Origin: Cystobacter fuscus DSM 2262
GTDB taxonomy: Bacteria; Myxococcota; Myxococcia; Myxococcales; Myxococcaceae
NCBI RefSeq assembly: GCF_000335475.2
Contig: NZ_ANAH02000066.1
Coordinates: 558,001-622,000 of the forward strand
DNA length: 64,000 nt
Reading direction: 5' to 3'
Both the position numbers and the translations under genes were made by a program. Below the pieces are notes generated by a model that was not told where the DNA came from, made no database searches, and was given only the letters and a program-made list of their open reading frames with translations. This document shows, piece after piece, positions 17,701-27,185 of this stretch. Each line of letters starts with the position of its first letter. The stretch's first letter is position 1.

Positions 17701-18483
17701 ATGTCTACACGCACACTGGGAAACACAGGCATTCAGGTCAGCGCCCTCGGGCTGGGCGGATGGGCCATCGGAGGCCCTTTCCGGGGCGGCACCGAGGAAT
17801 GGGGTTACGGACCGGTGGACGACCAGGAATCCATCCATGCGATCCAGAGGGCCGTCGAACTGGGCGTGACCTTCTTTGACACTGCTGCCAATTATGGGGC
17901 TGGGCACAGTGAACGGATTCTGGGAAGAGCCCTCGGCGGTCACAGGTCCAGCGTGGTGATCGCCACCAAGTTCGGCTACCGGGTGCTGGACGATCAGAAG
18001 CTGGTAGACGGTCTGGAGGTCCATCCAGAAGCCATCCGCCGCTCCTGCGAGGCCAGCCTGCGCAGGCTGGGTACGGAATACATCGACCTGTTTCAGTTCC
18101 ATGTGGGCGGCCATCCCGCGGATCAGGTGGATGATGTGCTGGACACCCTCGAATCACTGGTGGCGGAGGGTCACATCCGTGCCTATGGCTGGAGCACCGA
18201 TGATCCGGTGCGGGCCCGGGCTTTCGCCGCCGGAAAGCACTGTGCGGCCATCCAGCACCAGCTCAACATCTTCGAGGACAATCCTGAAATGCTCACTCCA
18301 GCGGGAGCGGAGCCGACGCCGCGAGAGGCGAGTCCGCCGCCTGAGGCAGCGACGAGGGCGGAGGCCGGCTCGTTGTCCGCGGCGGCTCACGCGCTGGGCG
18401 TCGTCACCTCCACCGTGGGCCGCCGGATGACGGCGTTGGAGCGTCGCCTGGGCTCGCTCGTGTTCCAGAGGATGTCCGTCTGA
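17701..18483 (+). pseudogene. Chimera: aldo/keto reductase N-terminal part fused to a LysR helix-turn-helix
   Basis: 260 residues. Residues 1 to about 198 are an aldo/keto reductase (LGLGGWAIGG, the catalytic FFDTAANYG with D60 and Y65, ATKFGYR with K90, YIDLFQFHVGG with catalytic H134), cut off in the middle of the barrel at NIFEDNPEM. Residues 220-257 are a LysR-type helix-turn-helix (EAGSLSAAAHALGVV, STVGRRMTALERRLG, LVFQR). The barrel lacks its last strands and the cofactor pyrophosphate site, so activity is unlikely. The fusion is in frame. Confidence 0.75.
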
Positions 18484-18504
18484 CGCCCGAACCCGGGGGT
18501 TCGC

Positions 18505-18573
18505 ATGCAGCTCCCGCGCTCACCGGAAGACCTGGCGGGGCACGTGGTGGTGGGCTTCGACGCGGCGCTCAGC
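18505..18573 (+). pseudogene. LysR effector-domain remnant
   Basis: The plus strand reads PRSPEDLAGHVVVGFDAALS, a piece of the LysR effector domain, directly after the chimeric AKR-LysR frame. The middle of the LysR gene is missing. It supports deletion of a former LysR/AKR locus. Confidence 0.55.
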
Positions 18574-18725
18574 GGTTCGAGGAATCACGTTCCGTCATGC
18601 TGGGCGTGCGCTGACGCTCCTGCCCGCCCCACCAGCGCTCGTACCACCTCGGCGGAGGAGGGGACGGGCGGCCATTGCCTCAAGTCACACACCGCGTCTC
18701 CCCCTATCTTTTTCACCGAGGTCTC

Positions 18726-19976
18726 ATGAAGCACGGGGTGATGCCCATGGCGGAGGCGCAGGCCCAGAGGTTGGACGCGCTCAGGATCGACCGTTCGGCC
18801 CACTCCCGGCGGAGACACGGGCGGCGGTGGCTGCCGTGGGGAGCGCTCGCCGTCGTGCTCGCCCTCGTGGTGGCGACGCTGGTGGTGGGCGGTGCCCCCA
18901 GCGTGCGCGTGGCCGAGGTCCGTGAGGCCCGGCCCGGCGAGCAGCAGACGGAGCTCTCCGCCGCTGGATTCGTCGCCTCGCGCCGGCGCTCCGTCATCGC
19001 GCCCCAGGTGGCGGGCCGCCTCGTGGAGGTGGCGGTGGACGAGGGTGACGCGGTGAAGGAGGGGCAGGTGCTCGCCCGCCTGGATGACCGGGACGCGCGT
19101 GTGATGGCCGCTCGAGCCCGTGCGGAGATCCAAGCGGCCCGCCAGCGGCTCCTCGCCGCACGGGCCACGGCGACACGGGCGCGCAACGATCTGGCCCGGG
19201 CCGAGCGGCTGGCACGGGCGCAGGTCATCACCCGGGCCAGCCTGGAGGAGTCACAGGCCCTCGCCCAGGCCTCCTCCGCCGAGGAGCTGGCCGCGAGTGC
19301 CCAGCTCACCGCCGCCCGGCGCGCGGCGGAGGCCGCGCAGCTGCAACTGTCCCACACCGTGGTGCGGGCGCCCTTCCCGGGCACGGTGGTGCGCAAGCTG
19401 GCGGACGAGGGCGCGGTGCTCGCGCCCGCCGCGCTCGAGCAGGAGAACATCGGCGGCATCGTCGAGTTGGTGGACCTGGGGGCGCTCGAGGTGGAGGCCG
19501 AGGTCAGCGAGGAGCAGCTGCCGCGCATCGAGGTGGGCCAGCCCGCGCTCATCTTCCTGGATGCGTACCCGGACCAGGCTTTCGCCGGCAAGGTGCGCTC
19601 GGTACGCCCGGCCATCGATCGCTCCAAGGCCACCGCCGACGTGAACGTGCAGTTCGACGAGATTCCCCCGGGCGCGCTGCCGGACATGGGTTCGCGGGTG
19701 GCCTTCCTGAAGGAGGAACTGCCCCCGGAGGCGCTCACGAAGAAGGACGGGGCGCTGCGAGTCCCGGCCTCGGCGGTGGTGCGGAGCGAGGGGCAGTCCG
19801 TGGTGTGGGTGGTGCGGGACGGGCGGCTGAAGCGCCAGCCGGTGCGGGTGGCGGAGAAGGTGGGGGACGAGGTGGCGCTGGCGCAGGGGCCACGGCCGGG
19901 AACGCAGGTGGTGGTGTCGCCGGACAACCGGTTGCGCACGGGGCGCAAGGTGAAGGTGTTGACGGAGGGTGGATGA
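18726..19976 (+). CDS. Periplasmic adaptor subunit of a MacAB-like export system
   Basis: 416 residues from ATG 18726 (CGAGG six bases upstream). A cytoplasmic N-terminus and one membrane helix (LPWGALAVVLALVVATLVVG) lead into a lipoyl/biotinyl half-motif (VAPQVAGRL-like IAPQVAGRLVEVAVDEGDAV, GQVLARLDD), a long alpha-helical hairpin (about residues 125-205) and the second half (VVRAPFPGTVVRKLADEGA). Beta-barrel and membrane-proximal domains follow. Adaptors of this kind couple an inner-membrane ABC transporter to a TolC-like outer-membrane channel. The next gene starts in the stop codon (ATGA), so translation is coupled. Confidence 0.9.
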   Translation: MKHGVMPMAEAQAQRLDALRIDRSAHSRRRHGRRWLPWGALAVVLALVVATLVVGGAPSVRVAEVREARPGEQQTELSAAGFVASRRRSVIAPQVAGRLVEVAVDEGDAVKEGQVLARLDDRDARVMAARARAEIQAARQRLLAARATATRARNDLARAERLARAQVITRASLEESQALAQASSAEELAASAQLTAARRAAEAAQLQLSHTVVRAPFPGTVVRKLADEGAVLAPAALEQENIGGIVELVDLGALEVEAEVSEEQLPRIEVGQPALIFLDAYPDQAFAGKVRSVRPAIDRSKATADVNVQFDEIPPGALPDMGSRVAFLKEELPPEALTKKDGALRVPASAVVRSEGQSVVWVVRDGRLKRQPVRVAEKVGDEVALAQGPRPGTQVVVSPDNRLRTGRKVKVLTEGG

Positions 19977-20668
19977 GCACCGTGCCGAGCGAGGTGACGC
20001 CTCCCCTCATCCGACTCCGAGGAGTCTCCAAGTCCTACCGGCGCGGCGACCTCGTCGTGCCCGTGTTGGAGGAGGTGAACCTGGACATCGAGACGGGGGC
20101 CTTCGAGGCCTTCATGGGCCCGTCCGGCTCGGGCAAGTCCACGCTGCTCAACCTCATCTCCGGGTTGGACCGGCCCACCACGGGCGTGGTGGAGGTGGGC
20201 GGGCAGGATCTGGCGCGCATGAGCGACAAGGAGCTGTCCGACTGGCGCGCGGGCCACGTGGGCTTCGTCTTCCAGATGTACAACCTGCTGCCCGTGCTCA
20301 CGGCGGCGGAGAACGTGGAGCTGCCGCTGCTGCTCTCGCCGCTCTCGCGCTCCGAGCGCCGCGAGCACGTGGCCGCCGCGCTGGAGGTGGTGGGCCTGGG
20401 GCACCGGATGAAGCACCGCCCACCACAGATGTCCGGCGGCGAGCAGCAGCGGGTGGCGATCGCGCGGGCCATCGTCACGGACCCGGACCTGCTCATCGCG
20501 GACGAGCCCACGGGAGACCTGGACCGCCAGTCGGCCGAGCAGGTGTTGGACCTCTTCGAGGTGCTGCACCACGAGCTGCACAAGACGCTGGTGTTGGTGA
20601 CGCACGACCCGCATGCCGCGCGGCGGGCGGACCTGGTGCGGCACCTGGAGAAGGGGCTGCTGCAATGA
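19973..20668 (+). CDS. ABC transporter ATPase of MacB/LolD type
   Basis: 231 residues from ATG 19973, which overlaps the adaptor stop by ATGA. Walker A is GPSGSGKST, the Q-loop VFQMYNLLP, the signature MSGGEQQR, Walker B LLIADEPTGDLD and the H-loop LVTHD. Size and sequence fit the MacB/LolD/FtsE group that powers FtsX-type permeases. It acts with the two permeases encoded next. Confidence 0.95.
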   Translation: MSTVPSEVTPPLIRLRGVSKSYRRGDLVVPVLEEVNLDIETGAFEAFMGPSGSGKSTLLNLISGLDRPTTGVVEVGGQDLARMSDKELSDWRAGHVGFVFQMYNLLPVLTAAENVELPLLLSPLSRSERREHVAAALEVVGLGHRMKHRPPQMSGGEQQRVAIARAIVTDPDLLIADEPTGDLDRQSAEQVLDLFEVLHHELHKTLVLVTHDPHAARRADLVRHLEKGLLQ

Positions 20669-21822
20669 CGTTCGGGCGGCTCGTCTGGAAGGATCTGCTG
20701 CGCAATCCCCTGCGGCTGGGCCTCACGGTGCTGGCGGGAGGGGTGGGGGTGATGGCCTTCATCTTCCTGCGCACCGTGGTGGACCTGTTCTACGTGGGAG
20801 CGGCGGCGGCCCAGGCGGACCGGCTCTTCACCCGCAGCAAGGTCTCCATCACGGAGGACCTGCCGCTGGCCTATCTGCCGCGCATCGCCGCGGTGCCGGG
20901 CGTGAGCGACGTCACCTTCTATGGCTTCTTCGGTGGGAGGTACGGCGAGTCCCAGAAGGACTTCTTCGGCTCGGCCTTCGTGGACCCGTCCTCCTTCATG
21001 AAGGTCTTCGACGAGGTGAGCGTCCCACCGGAGCAGGTGGCTGCCTTCACGGCGGACCCGTGCGGTGCGCTCATTGGCAAGGATCTGGCGGCGCGCTACG
21101 GCTGGAAGGCGGGAGATCGGGTGACGCTCAAGGGCACCATCTACCCGGGCGACTGGACCTTCACCGTGCGTGGCGTCTACGACGTGCTCAGCGGCGGCAT
21201 GGACACGGCCTCGTTCTTCTTCGGCTTCCGCTGTCTCAACGAGAAGCTGCCGGAGAAGCGCCGGGACCGTGTGGGCGCCTTCCTGCTGCGGGTGGAGGAT
21301 CCGTCGCGCTCGGCGCTGGTGTCCTCGTCGGTGGATGCCATGTTCGCCAACAGCCCGTACCCCACGCGCACCGAGAGCGAGCGCGCGGCCACGCTGGGCT
21401 TCATCTCCATGCTGTCGGCCATCATCACCGCGGTGCAGGTGGTGTCCACCGTCATCCTGCTCATCATCCTGCTGGTCATCGGCAACACGCTGGCCATGAG
21501 CGTGCGTGAGCGCACGCGCGACCTGGCGACGCTGCGGGCCATGGGCTTCAAGAGCGGACGGGTGGTGATGCTCGTGCTCTTCGAGTCGCTGGTCATCGGT
21601 CTGGCCTCGGCCGCGCTGGGGGTGCTCATCGCGCCACCGCTCATCCACGGGTTCATCTCGGCCGTGGGCTCGCAGCTGGGTGTCCCCAAGGACTTCATGC
21701 GCGAGAGCACGTTGCTGCTCGGGGCGCTGGCGGCGCTGGGGGTGTCGCTGCTGGCCGGGGCCATTCCGGCGCTGCGCGCCGTACGCATCTCCGTGGCCGA
21801 GGGGCTGAGGAAGGTGGCCTGA
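20665..21822 (+). CDS. FtsX/MacB-type ABC permease, first
   Basis: 385 residues from ATG 20665, overlapping the ATPase stop by ATGA. One N-terminal membrane helix (LRLGLTVLAGGVGVMAFIFL) is followed by a large periplasmic MacB-PCD domain and three C-terminal helices. The conserved coupling region MSVRERTRDLATLRAMGF and the terminal RAVRISVAEGLR motif are present. It would form a heteromeric mechanotransmission pump with the next permease, for export of a lipid, peptide or antibiotic that the sequence does not reveal. Confidence 0.92.
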   Translation: MTFGRLVWKDLLRNPLRLGLTVLAGGVGVMAFIFLRTVVDLFYVGAAAAQADRLFTRSKVSITEDLPLAYLPRIAAVPGVSDVTFYGFFGGRYGESQKDFFGSAFVDPSSFMKVFDEVSVPPEQVAAFTADPCGALIGKDLAARYGWKAGDRVTLKGTIYPGDWTFTVRGVYDVLSGGMDTASFFFGFRCLNEKLPEKRRDRVGAFLLRVEDPSRSALVSSSVDAMFANSPYPTRTESERAATLGFISMLSAIITAVQVVSTVILLIILLVIGNTLAMSVRERTRDLATLRAMGFKSGRVVMLVLFESLVIGLASAALGVLIAPPLIHGFISAVGSQLGVPKDFMRESTLLLGALAALGVSLLAGAIPALRAVRISVAEGLRKVA

Positions 21823-21825
21823 GCG

Positions 21826-22983
21826 ATGATTCCCCTCTACTACAACACGCGCAGCCTCTGGGCGCGGCGGCTGTCCACGGGGCTCACCGTGGTGGGCCTG
21901 GGGCTCGTCGTCTTCGTCTTCGCCGCGGTGCTGATGCTGGCCAACGGCATCGAGTCCGCGCTCGCCTCCGGGGGAGACCCGCGCAACGTCGTCCTCCTCA
22001 ACAAGGGCTCCACCAGCGAGCTGATGAGCTCCGTGGCGCGCGACGCCCTGCGCGCCCTGGGGAGCGCGACACAGGTGGCCTCCTCGGTGGAGGGAGCCCC
22101 GCTGGTGGCCGGCGAGCTGGTGGTGCCGGTGTTGCTGCCCCGCCCGGACGGCAACGAGTCCAACGTCAACGCGCGGGGCATCGGCCCCCAAAGCTTCGCC
22201 ATCCGGCCCATCGTGCGGCTCATCGCCGGACGGCCTCCGAAGGCGGGGACGAATGAGATTGCCCTGGGTGAGGCGCTGGTGGGCCGCTCGCCGGGGGCGA
22301 GGCTGGGAGGCGAGCTGCGCTTCGCCGAGCAGCGTTGGCCGGTGGTGGGCGTCTTCTCGGCCGACGGCGGGGCCTACGAGTCCGAGCTCTGGGTGGACGT
22401 CAACCGGCTGGGCTCGGCCTTCGACCGGCCGGGGCTCAACTCCATCGTCGTGCGGACGGGCTCGGTGCCGGCCCGGGATGCCTTCATCCGGGACGTAGAG
22501 GGAGACCCGCGCTTCACGCTCGATGCGAAGCCGGAGCCCGAGTACTGGGCGGAGCAGGCCACGTGGCTGGCCAGCTTCATCCGGGTGCTCGGCCTCTTCG
22601 TGTCCTTCATCTTCAGCGTGGGCGCGGTGCTGGGCGCGATGATCACCATGTACGCGCAGGTGTCGGCGCGGCTCACCGAGCTGGGCATGCTGAGGGCGGT
22701 GGGCTACCGGCGCCGCAGCGTGCTCGCGAGCATCCTCATCGAGTCCGCGGTGCTGGGGGCGGCCGGAGGGGTGCTGGGCGCGCTGGGAGCGCTGGCGACG
22801 CGGTGGATGGAGATTCGCACCTTGAACTTCCAGACGTTCGCCGAGGTGCGGTTCGGCTTCACGCCGACCCTGGGCATCGTGGTGGCGGCGCTCGTCTTCG
22901 GGACGGTGATGGGCGTGCTGGGCGGGATGCTGCCCGCTCTGCGGGCCTCACGGCTGTCCATCCTGGATGCACTGAGAGCATGA
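21826..22983 (+). CDS. FtsX/MacB-type ABC permease, second
   Basis: 385 residues, starting three bases after the previous stop. It has the same topology as its partner: one N-terminal helix, a periplasmic domain (residues about 45-240) and three C-terminal helices, with the coupling segment ARLTELGMLRAVGYRRRSV and the end PALRASRLSILDALRA. Two different permeases with one ATPase suggest a heterodimeric transporter. Last gene of the four-gene operon. Confidence 0.92.
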   Translation: MIPLYYNTRSLWARRLSTGLTVVGLGLVVFVFAAVLMLANGIESALASGGDPRNVVLLNKGSTSELMSSVARDALRALGSATQVASSVEGAPLVAGELVVPVLLPRPDGNESNVNARGIGPQSFAIRPIVRLIAGRPPKAGTNEIALGEALVGRSPGARLGGELRFAEQRWPVVGVFSADGGAYESELWVDVNRLGSAFDRPGLNSIVVRTGSVPARDAFIRDVEGDPRFTLDAKPEPEYWAEQATWLASFIRVLGLFVSFIFSVGAVLGAMITMYAQVSARLTELGMLRAVGYRRRSVLASILIESAVLGAAGGVLGALGALATRWMEIRTLNFQTFAEVRFGFTPTLGIVVAALVFGTVMGVLGGMLPALRASRLSILDALRA

Positions 22984-23276
22984 CCTCGCCGTGCGTCTTC
23001 CAGCGGTGTGGGGGCATGGGCGCGGCCGAGGTGCGGCACACTCATGCCACTCTGGCCATAGCCGCGCGTCGGCAGCCGGCCTCCCCGCTCCACCGCCGGA
23101 GCCGGGAGGAACTCTCCGTCCGTAAGGGGCCCCGCTCGGCATCAAGTCGGTGGGAGAGATTGGCATCACGGGCGCGTGCGGCGGAACTCCGATACGCCAG
23201 CACTCCCGGCTCTCGCCCTGACGTCAGGGCGGGGGAGGCTGCGTCCTCCCCCGAATCGTCCAAGCGAGCCTGTCCC

Positions 23277-23843
23277 TCAATTCTTGGCGATGTTCAGTCG
23301 AGCGGAATTACCATACTCACCCGCGTAGCCCTCGATGATGATCAGCAGGAGATCCCCTTTTTGGAGCGAGGGGAGCGTGATCCGCGACCGAAGGCTGCTT
23401 CCCACATCATCACTGCATCCCATGACTTGCGACGTGTTCCTGTAGTTGCGGATTTGCAACACGGTATCGAAGTTCGAGTTGGAGGTGCTGAACGAGTACG
23501 AGCCCGCCGAAGGCGCCTTCCACACATAAGCGATGTCTCGCGACCCCCCACCGTTGCAGCTGACCGACCACTGGTTGGTGGCCGTGCTGATGTTCGCATA
23601 GGTGGTGACAGGAGAGCCCATGGCACTGCCCAGGTCCTTCACGAGGGTCTGTGCGTACACCATTCCAGGCTCCGCGAACTCGGCCGCGCTCGAGTCGGTG
23701 GTGCCAGACTTCTTGGGCTGCTCGGACGGAGCCGAGGCAGGCTCCGTGCCGTCTCCCTGCTCATCCTCCAGCGCGGGACCGCACGCCCCCAGGGCAAGCG
23801 CACAAGCGACCATACAAAAAGTGGACGCACCCAGACTCTTCAT
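23277..23843 (-). CDS. Small lipoprotein with a PPC-like beta-sandwich
   Basis: 188 residues with a signal ending in LGACG. A low-complexity, Glu/Pro/Ser-rich linker (residues 25-55) leads to a beta-sandwich (DIAYVWKAPSAGSYSFST, FDTVLQI, CSDDVGSSLRSRITLP, LQKGDLLLIII) like the PPC domains of secreted bacterial proteins. It is probably outer-membrane anchored. No enzyme domain is attached, so its role is unknown. Confidence 0.65.
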   Translation of the reverse strand: MKSLGASTFCMVACALALGACGPALEDEQGDGTEPASAPSEQPKKSGTTDSSAAEFAEPGMVYAQTLVKDLGSAMGSPVTTYANISTATNQWSVSCNGGGSRDIAYVWKAPSAGSYSFSTSNSNFDTVLQIRNYRNTSQVMGCSDDVGSSLRSRITLPSLQKGDLLLIIIEGYAGEYGNSARLNIAKN

Positions 23844-24414
23844 GACTCACCGGTTTGGTTAGGGATTGAACGGCACGATGTGGATCTTGGTTCACCAGGC
23901 AGCCGCCGCGAAGCTCGGCGCCAATCCACCTGCCGATAAATAGAAAAATCAGGCATGGGTGTCAATGGCTTGTGCTGTTGTTTTGCTGCGCTGTCGTGTG
24001 TGGGGGGGGATGTTTGTGGTGAAATTGAATTGATTGTGCTGGCGAGTGAGTTTCTCGTTTCGGTGCGTGATAGTGTTTGTGGACGGATTCGTCCATGCTC
24101 ATGGCCGAGACCGTCCAATGACACACAGGGGGGCGAGGTCGAGGCCTCATGAGGGAAGGCCAGGGCATGGGACTTCACCTTCTGCCAAGACGGCCGGAGT
24201 GCTTCGTCACCCGCACCACGATCCAGGCAGTTGCCCTTGGGCGCCTCGTTCCCCCAGTGCGCGCTCAGGCAGTGCTCCCTCCCATGACGGTTGGAAACGA
24301 GGGCCGTGAAAGAGGGGCTCGCGCACCAGGCTCCGGGCTCGGACATGTCGATTGTCGAATCGAGTTTCGAGCCCGGAGGGCGGAAATTAAAGCTTGCCTC
24401 GGAGGGTGACGAAC
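23844..24414. other. Intergenic region with a low-GC stretch, no gene seen
   Basis: 571 bases without a supportable gene. Positions about 23935-24110 are clearly poorer in GC and rich in T and G on the plus strand (repeated TTGTG/TGTG runs and a run of nine G), unlike the surrounding DNA. A GGAGG at about 24401 serves the citrate synthase gene. The low-GC part could be an untranslated leader, a non-coding RNA gene or a foreign scrap. Confidence 0.45.
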
Positions 24415-25515
24415 ATGGACGCGACGCAGGCTGCGGTGCAGGCAGGTCTCGAGGGAGTGGTGGTGGCCGAGACCCGGTTGAGCGAGGTGGATGGCGAGCG
24501 GGGGCGGTTGGTGATTGCCGGTGGGGACGTGGAGTCACTCGCCGGAGCGATTGGCTTCGAGGAGGTGTGCGCGAGGCTCTGGGCCCCGTACGCGAAGGAG
24601 GCCTTGCCTCCTTCGCTCCAGGCGGCCCTGGGCGAGGCCCGGGTGCGCGCCTTCGGGTTGCTCGAGCGGGGAGGGGATGCGTTGGAGGCGCGCGACGCGA
24701 TGGACGCGCTCCGGGCCGCGGCGGCCCACGTTCCGGCGCACCCGGGCGAGGAGCTGGCCACGTTCGTTCTGCTCACGGGCGCGCTGGCGGTGTTCACCGG
24801 CGCCTTTGCGAGGCGCGCACGCGGCCTGGCCCCCGTGCGGCCGGATCCCTCGCTCTCGCACGCGGCGGATCTGCTGCGCATGGTGACGGGCGAGTTCCAG
24901 CCCGAGCGGGCGGCCGGACTCGAGGCCTACCTGGTCACCGTGTCCGACCATGGGCTGAATGCCTCCACGTTCACCGCGCGGGTGATTGCCTCGACGGGCT
25001 CGGATGCGGTGTCGGCGGTGGTGGGGGCCATCGGGGCGTTGAAGGGACCCCTCCACGGAGGCGCTCCCGGGCCGGTGCTGGACATGCTGGACGCCATTGG
25101 CGCTCCGCAGCGGGCCGCCGCGTGGCTCGAGTCGGAGCTGCGCGCCGGGCGCCGCATCATGGGCATGGGCCACCGCATCTATCGGGTGAGGGACCCTCGC
25201 GCGGCGGTGCTGGAGCGCGCGCTCGAGCGGCTCGAGCAGGGGGGCTTGAAGACCGAGCGGCTCGCGCTGGCGCGAGCGGTGGAGCGCGCGGCGGAGGAGC
25301 TGCTGCGCCAGCGCTACCCGGACCGGCCGCTGCGCGCGAACGTGGAGTTCTACACGGCGGTGTTGCTCGATGCGGTGGGGCTGGAGCGCTCGCTGTTCCC
25401 GGCCGTGTTCGCCTGTGGCCGGGTCGCCGGGTGGCTGGGCCATGTCGCCGAACAGCGCGCCACCGGCCGGCTCATTCGCCCCGCCTCCCGCTACGTGGGG
25501 CCGATGCCGGGCTGA
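24415..25515 (+). CDS. Citrate synthase family protein
   Basis: 366 residues from ATG 24415 with GGAGG upstream. The C-terminal two thirds carry the citrate synthase pattern: TVSDHGLNASTFTARV (catalytic histidine in DHGLN), GALKGPLHGGAP (second catalytic histidine), MGMGHRIYRVRDPRA (third histidine and the arginine of the oxaloacetate site) and NVEFYTAVLLDAVG with FACGRVAGWLGHVAEQ, containing the catalytic aspartate region. The N-terminal part is short and divergent compared with type II enzymes, so it could be a methylcitrate synthase-like or secondary paralogue. Confidence 0.88.
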   Translation: MDATQAAVQAGLEGVVVAETRLSEVDGERGRLVIAGGDVESLAGAIGFEEVCARLWAPYAKEALPPSLQAALGEARVRAFGLLERGGDALEARDAMDALRAAAAHVPAHPGEELATFVLLTGALAVFTGAFARRARGLAPVRPDPSLSHAADLLRMVTGEFQPERAAGLEAYLVTVSDHGLNASTFTARVIASTGSDAVSAVVGAIGALKGPLHGGAPGPVLDMLDAIGAPQRAAAWLESELRAGRRIMGMGHRIYRVRDPRAAVLERALERLEQGGLKTERLALARAVERAAEELLRQRYPDRPLRANVEFYTAVLLDAVGLERSLFPAVFACGRVAGWLGHVAEQRATGRLIRPASRYVGPMPG

Positions 25516-25596
25516 GTGGGTCGCAAATGGGGCATGCTCACCAGAGTGCCTTCCACACGTAGCGAGGCCGTCAGCCATCTCGCCGAGAGGTGAAGC

Positions 25597-27030
25597 ATGC
25601 GCGCAGTCCGTCTGGGCCGACGTTCGTCATCTTGGAGTCTCTTCCTGGCGCTCTCCGTCGCGAGCGTGCTCGCTGGCTGTGTTTCGCCGTCGGAGGGCTC
25701 GTCCGGCGAGACTCCTCTACCCGACAGCGGCACTCCTTCACCCGATGGGGGGACTCCGCCTTCGTTCACCTGGGGCACCGGCACGGACACCGGCACGCTC
25801 GCGGGCAACGTGTGGACACCTGGACGTGACACGGCGGGACTCGTGAACGCGGTGTCGTGGGCGCTCGTCCCCAAGGGGCGGTGGATCGAGGTCGCCGGAA
25901 CGCCGCTCACCTCGCTGGACGCGGAGGTCAAGGCGGCGCTTCCTGGCTTCCGGGATCTCGGCTCCGGGGGGATCGCCGCGGTCATCAACGCCTTCTCCGG
26001 CGTGGCGGTCGACGCGCCTGGCGCCCGTTGGTGGGCCTTCGGCGGCGGGCACGCCGACAGCTCCAACAACGGCCTCTACCGCTTCGACATGGCGAAGATG
26101 CGCTGGAGCATCGAGCAGCTCCCCGACAACCCGGCGAACTGGACGGGGGTCGTCTATGGGAACACGTACAGCTACTACCCGCCCGCCGAGGAGTACTCCA
26201 AGGCCCACCCGGACAGTGACGTCTACTCGGATGAGTTCTTCGACCCGGCCCGGCCCGCCGCGTCGACGGGCCACCCGGTGGCCCGCCACACGTACAACGG
26301 GCTCGTCTACAACCCGGACCTCCAGGAGGTGGCCTTGGGCGTCCGGCGGATGTGGCGCTACAGCCTGACCACCCACACCTGGAAGCGCCACAACCCCTTC
26401 AACACCCCGGGGGCCACCTACGACGGAGTGACGGGATATGGCGGCTCGGCCGGCTGGACGTTCTGGGACGAGGTGAGCCACCGCTACCTCTTCGGCACCA
26501 CGGAGAACTACAACTATTCGAAGTGGTGGTCTTTCGGCACCGACGACCAGTCCTGGCGCTGGGAGGTCGTGACGCCCCCCATCTGGCATTTCGCCCAGGT
26601 GGTCCGGGTGGGTCGCAAGCTGGTGAGCTTCCCCGCCCCGGAGGCGCCTCATGGCACCTTCCCTCCGAGGCTGATCACGTACGACCTGGACACGACGAAG
26701 TGGGAAGAGCTGCGCCTGAAGAGCAACCTCGAGCTCTCCCGCTGCTACAGCGATTACTTCGAGGGACAGATTCTCACCTACGTGCCACCGCTCAACCGCT
26801 ACATCGCCGCGTTCCGGTACGACCGCGACGGGGATGGCAGCTTCGAGTACCGGACCTTCGAGATCGATCCGGTGGCCCTCGAGCTCCGCGAGGCGCCGGA
26901 GTACGAGGCCGGCGCCTTCGGCGGGTGGCACGAGCTCGTCAAGAACCGCTTCTTCTACCTGGCGACGCACGACGCCCTCGTCTACGTGCGCAAGGGAGAA
27001 GAGAACCTGCGCGTGTTCCGGCTCCCCTGA
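25597..27030 (+). CDS. Large propeller-like secreted lipoprotein
   Basis: 477 residues with GAGAGGTGA before the ATG and a lipobox at LAGC. A Ser/Gly/Thr/Pro linker (residues 30-60, with PDSGTPSPDGGTP) leads into a domain of repeated W-containing strands (RWWAFGGGHADSSNNGLYRFD, MWRYSLTTHTWKRH, YNYSKWWSFGTDDQSWRWEV, LITYDLDTTKWEEL) like a kelch or related beta-propeller. The GGGHADSSNN segment resembles metal- or sugar-binding loops in kelch-fold proteins. I do not recognise the specific family. Confidence 0.6.
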   Translation: MRAVRLGRRSSSWSLFLALSVASVLAGCVSPSEGSSGETPLPDSGTPSPDGGTPPSFTWGTGTDTGTLAGNVWTPGRDTAGLVNAVSWALVPKGRWIEVAGTPLTSLDAEVKAALPGFRDLGSGGIAAVINAFSGVAVDAPGARWWAFGGGHADSSNNGLYRFDMAKMRWSIEQLPDNPANWTGVVYGNTYSYYPPAEEYSKAHPDSDVYSDEFFDPARPAASTGHPVARHTYNGLVYNPDLQEVALGVRRMWRYSLTTHTWKRHNPFNTPGATYDGVTGYGGSAGWTFWDEVSHRYLFGTTENYNYSKWWSFGTDDQSWRWEVVTPPIWHFAQVVRVGRKLVSFPAPEAPHGTFPPRLITYDLDTTKWEELRLKSNLELSRCYSDYFEGQILTYVPPLNRYIAAFRYDRDGDGSFEYRTFEIDPVALELREAPEYEAGAFGGWHELVKNRFFYLATHDALVYVRKGEENLRVFRLP

Positions 27031-27185
27031 GCACGGGCACGATTCAAGTCAATTGACCTGGGCGGTTCACCGGCGCCTCCGGCCGGTTCACCGCACGGGT
27101 GGAGCGCTTCACGGAACACCGGCCGCCAGGCGGGAGCGGGCTCTGTAGGGTGGTTTTCGCAACCCACCCTTCCCAGGAGCCCTCC

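Noticed and set aside
18713-22191. Two long minus-strand frames across the efflux operon
   Set aside because: All four plus-strand genes have intact motifs and coupled starts; the minus frames are compositional shadows.
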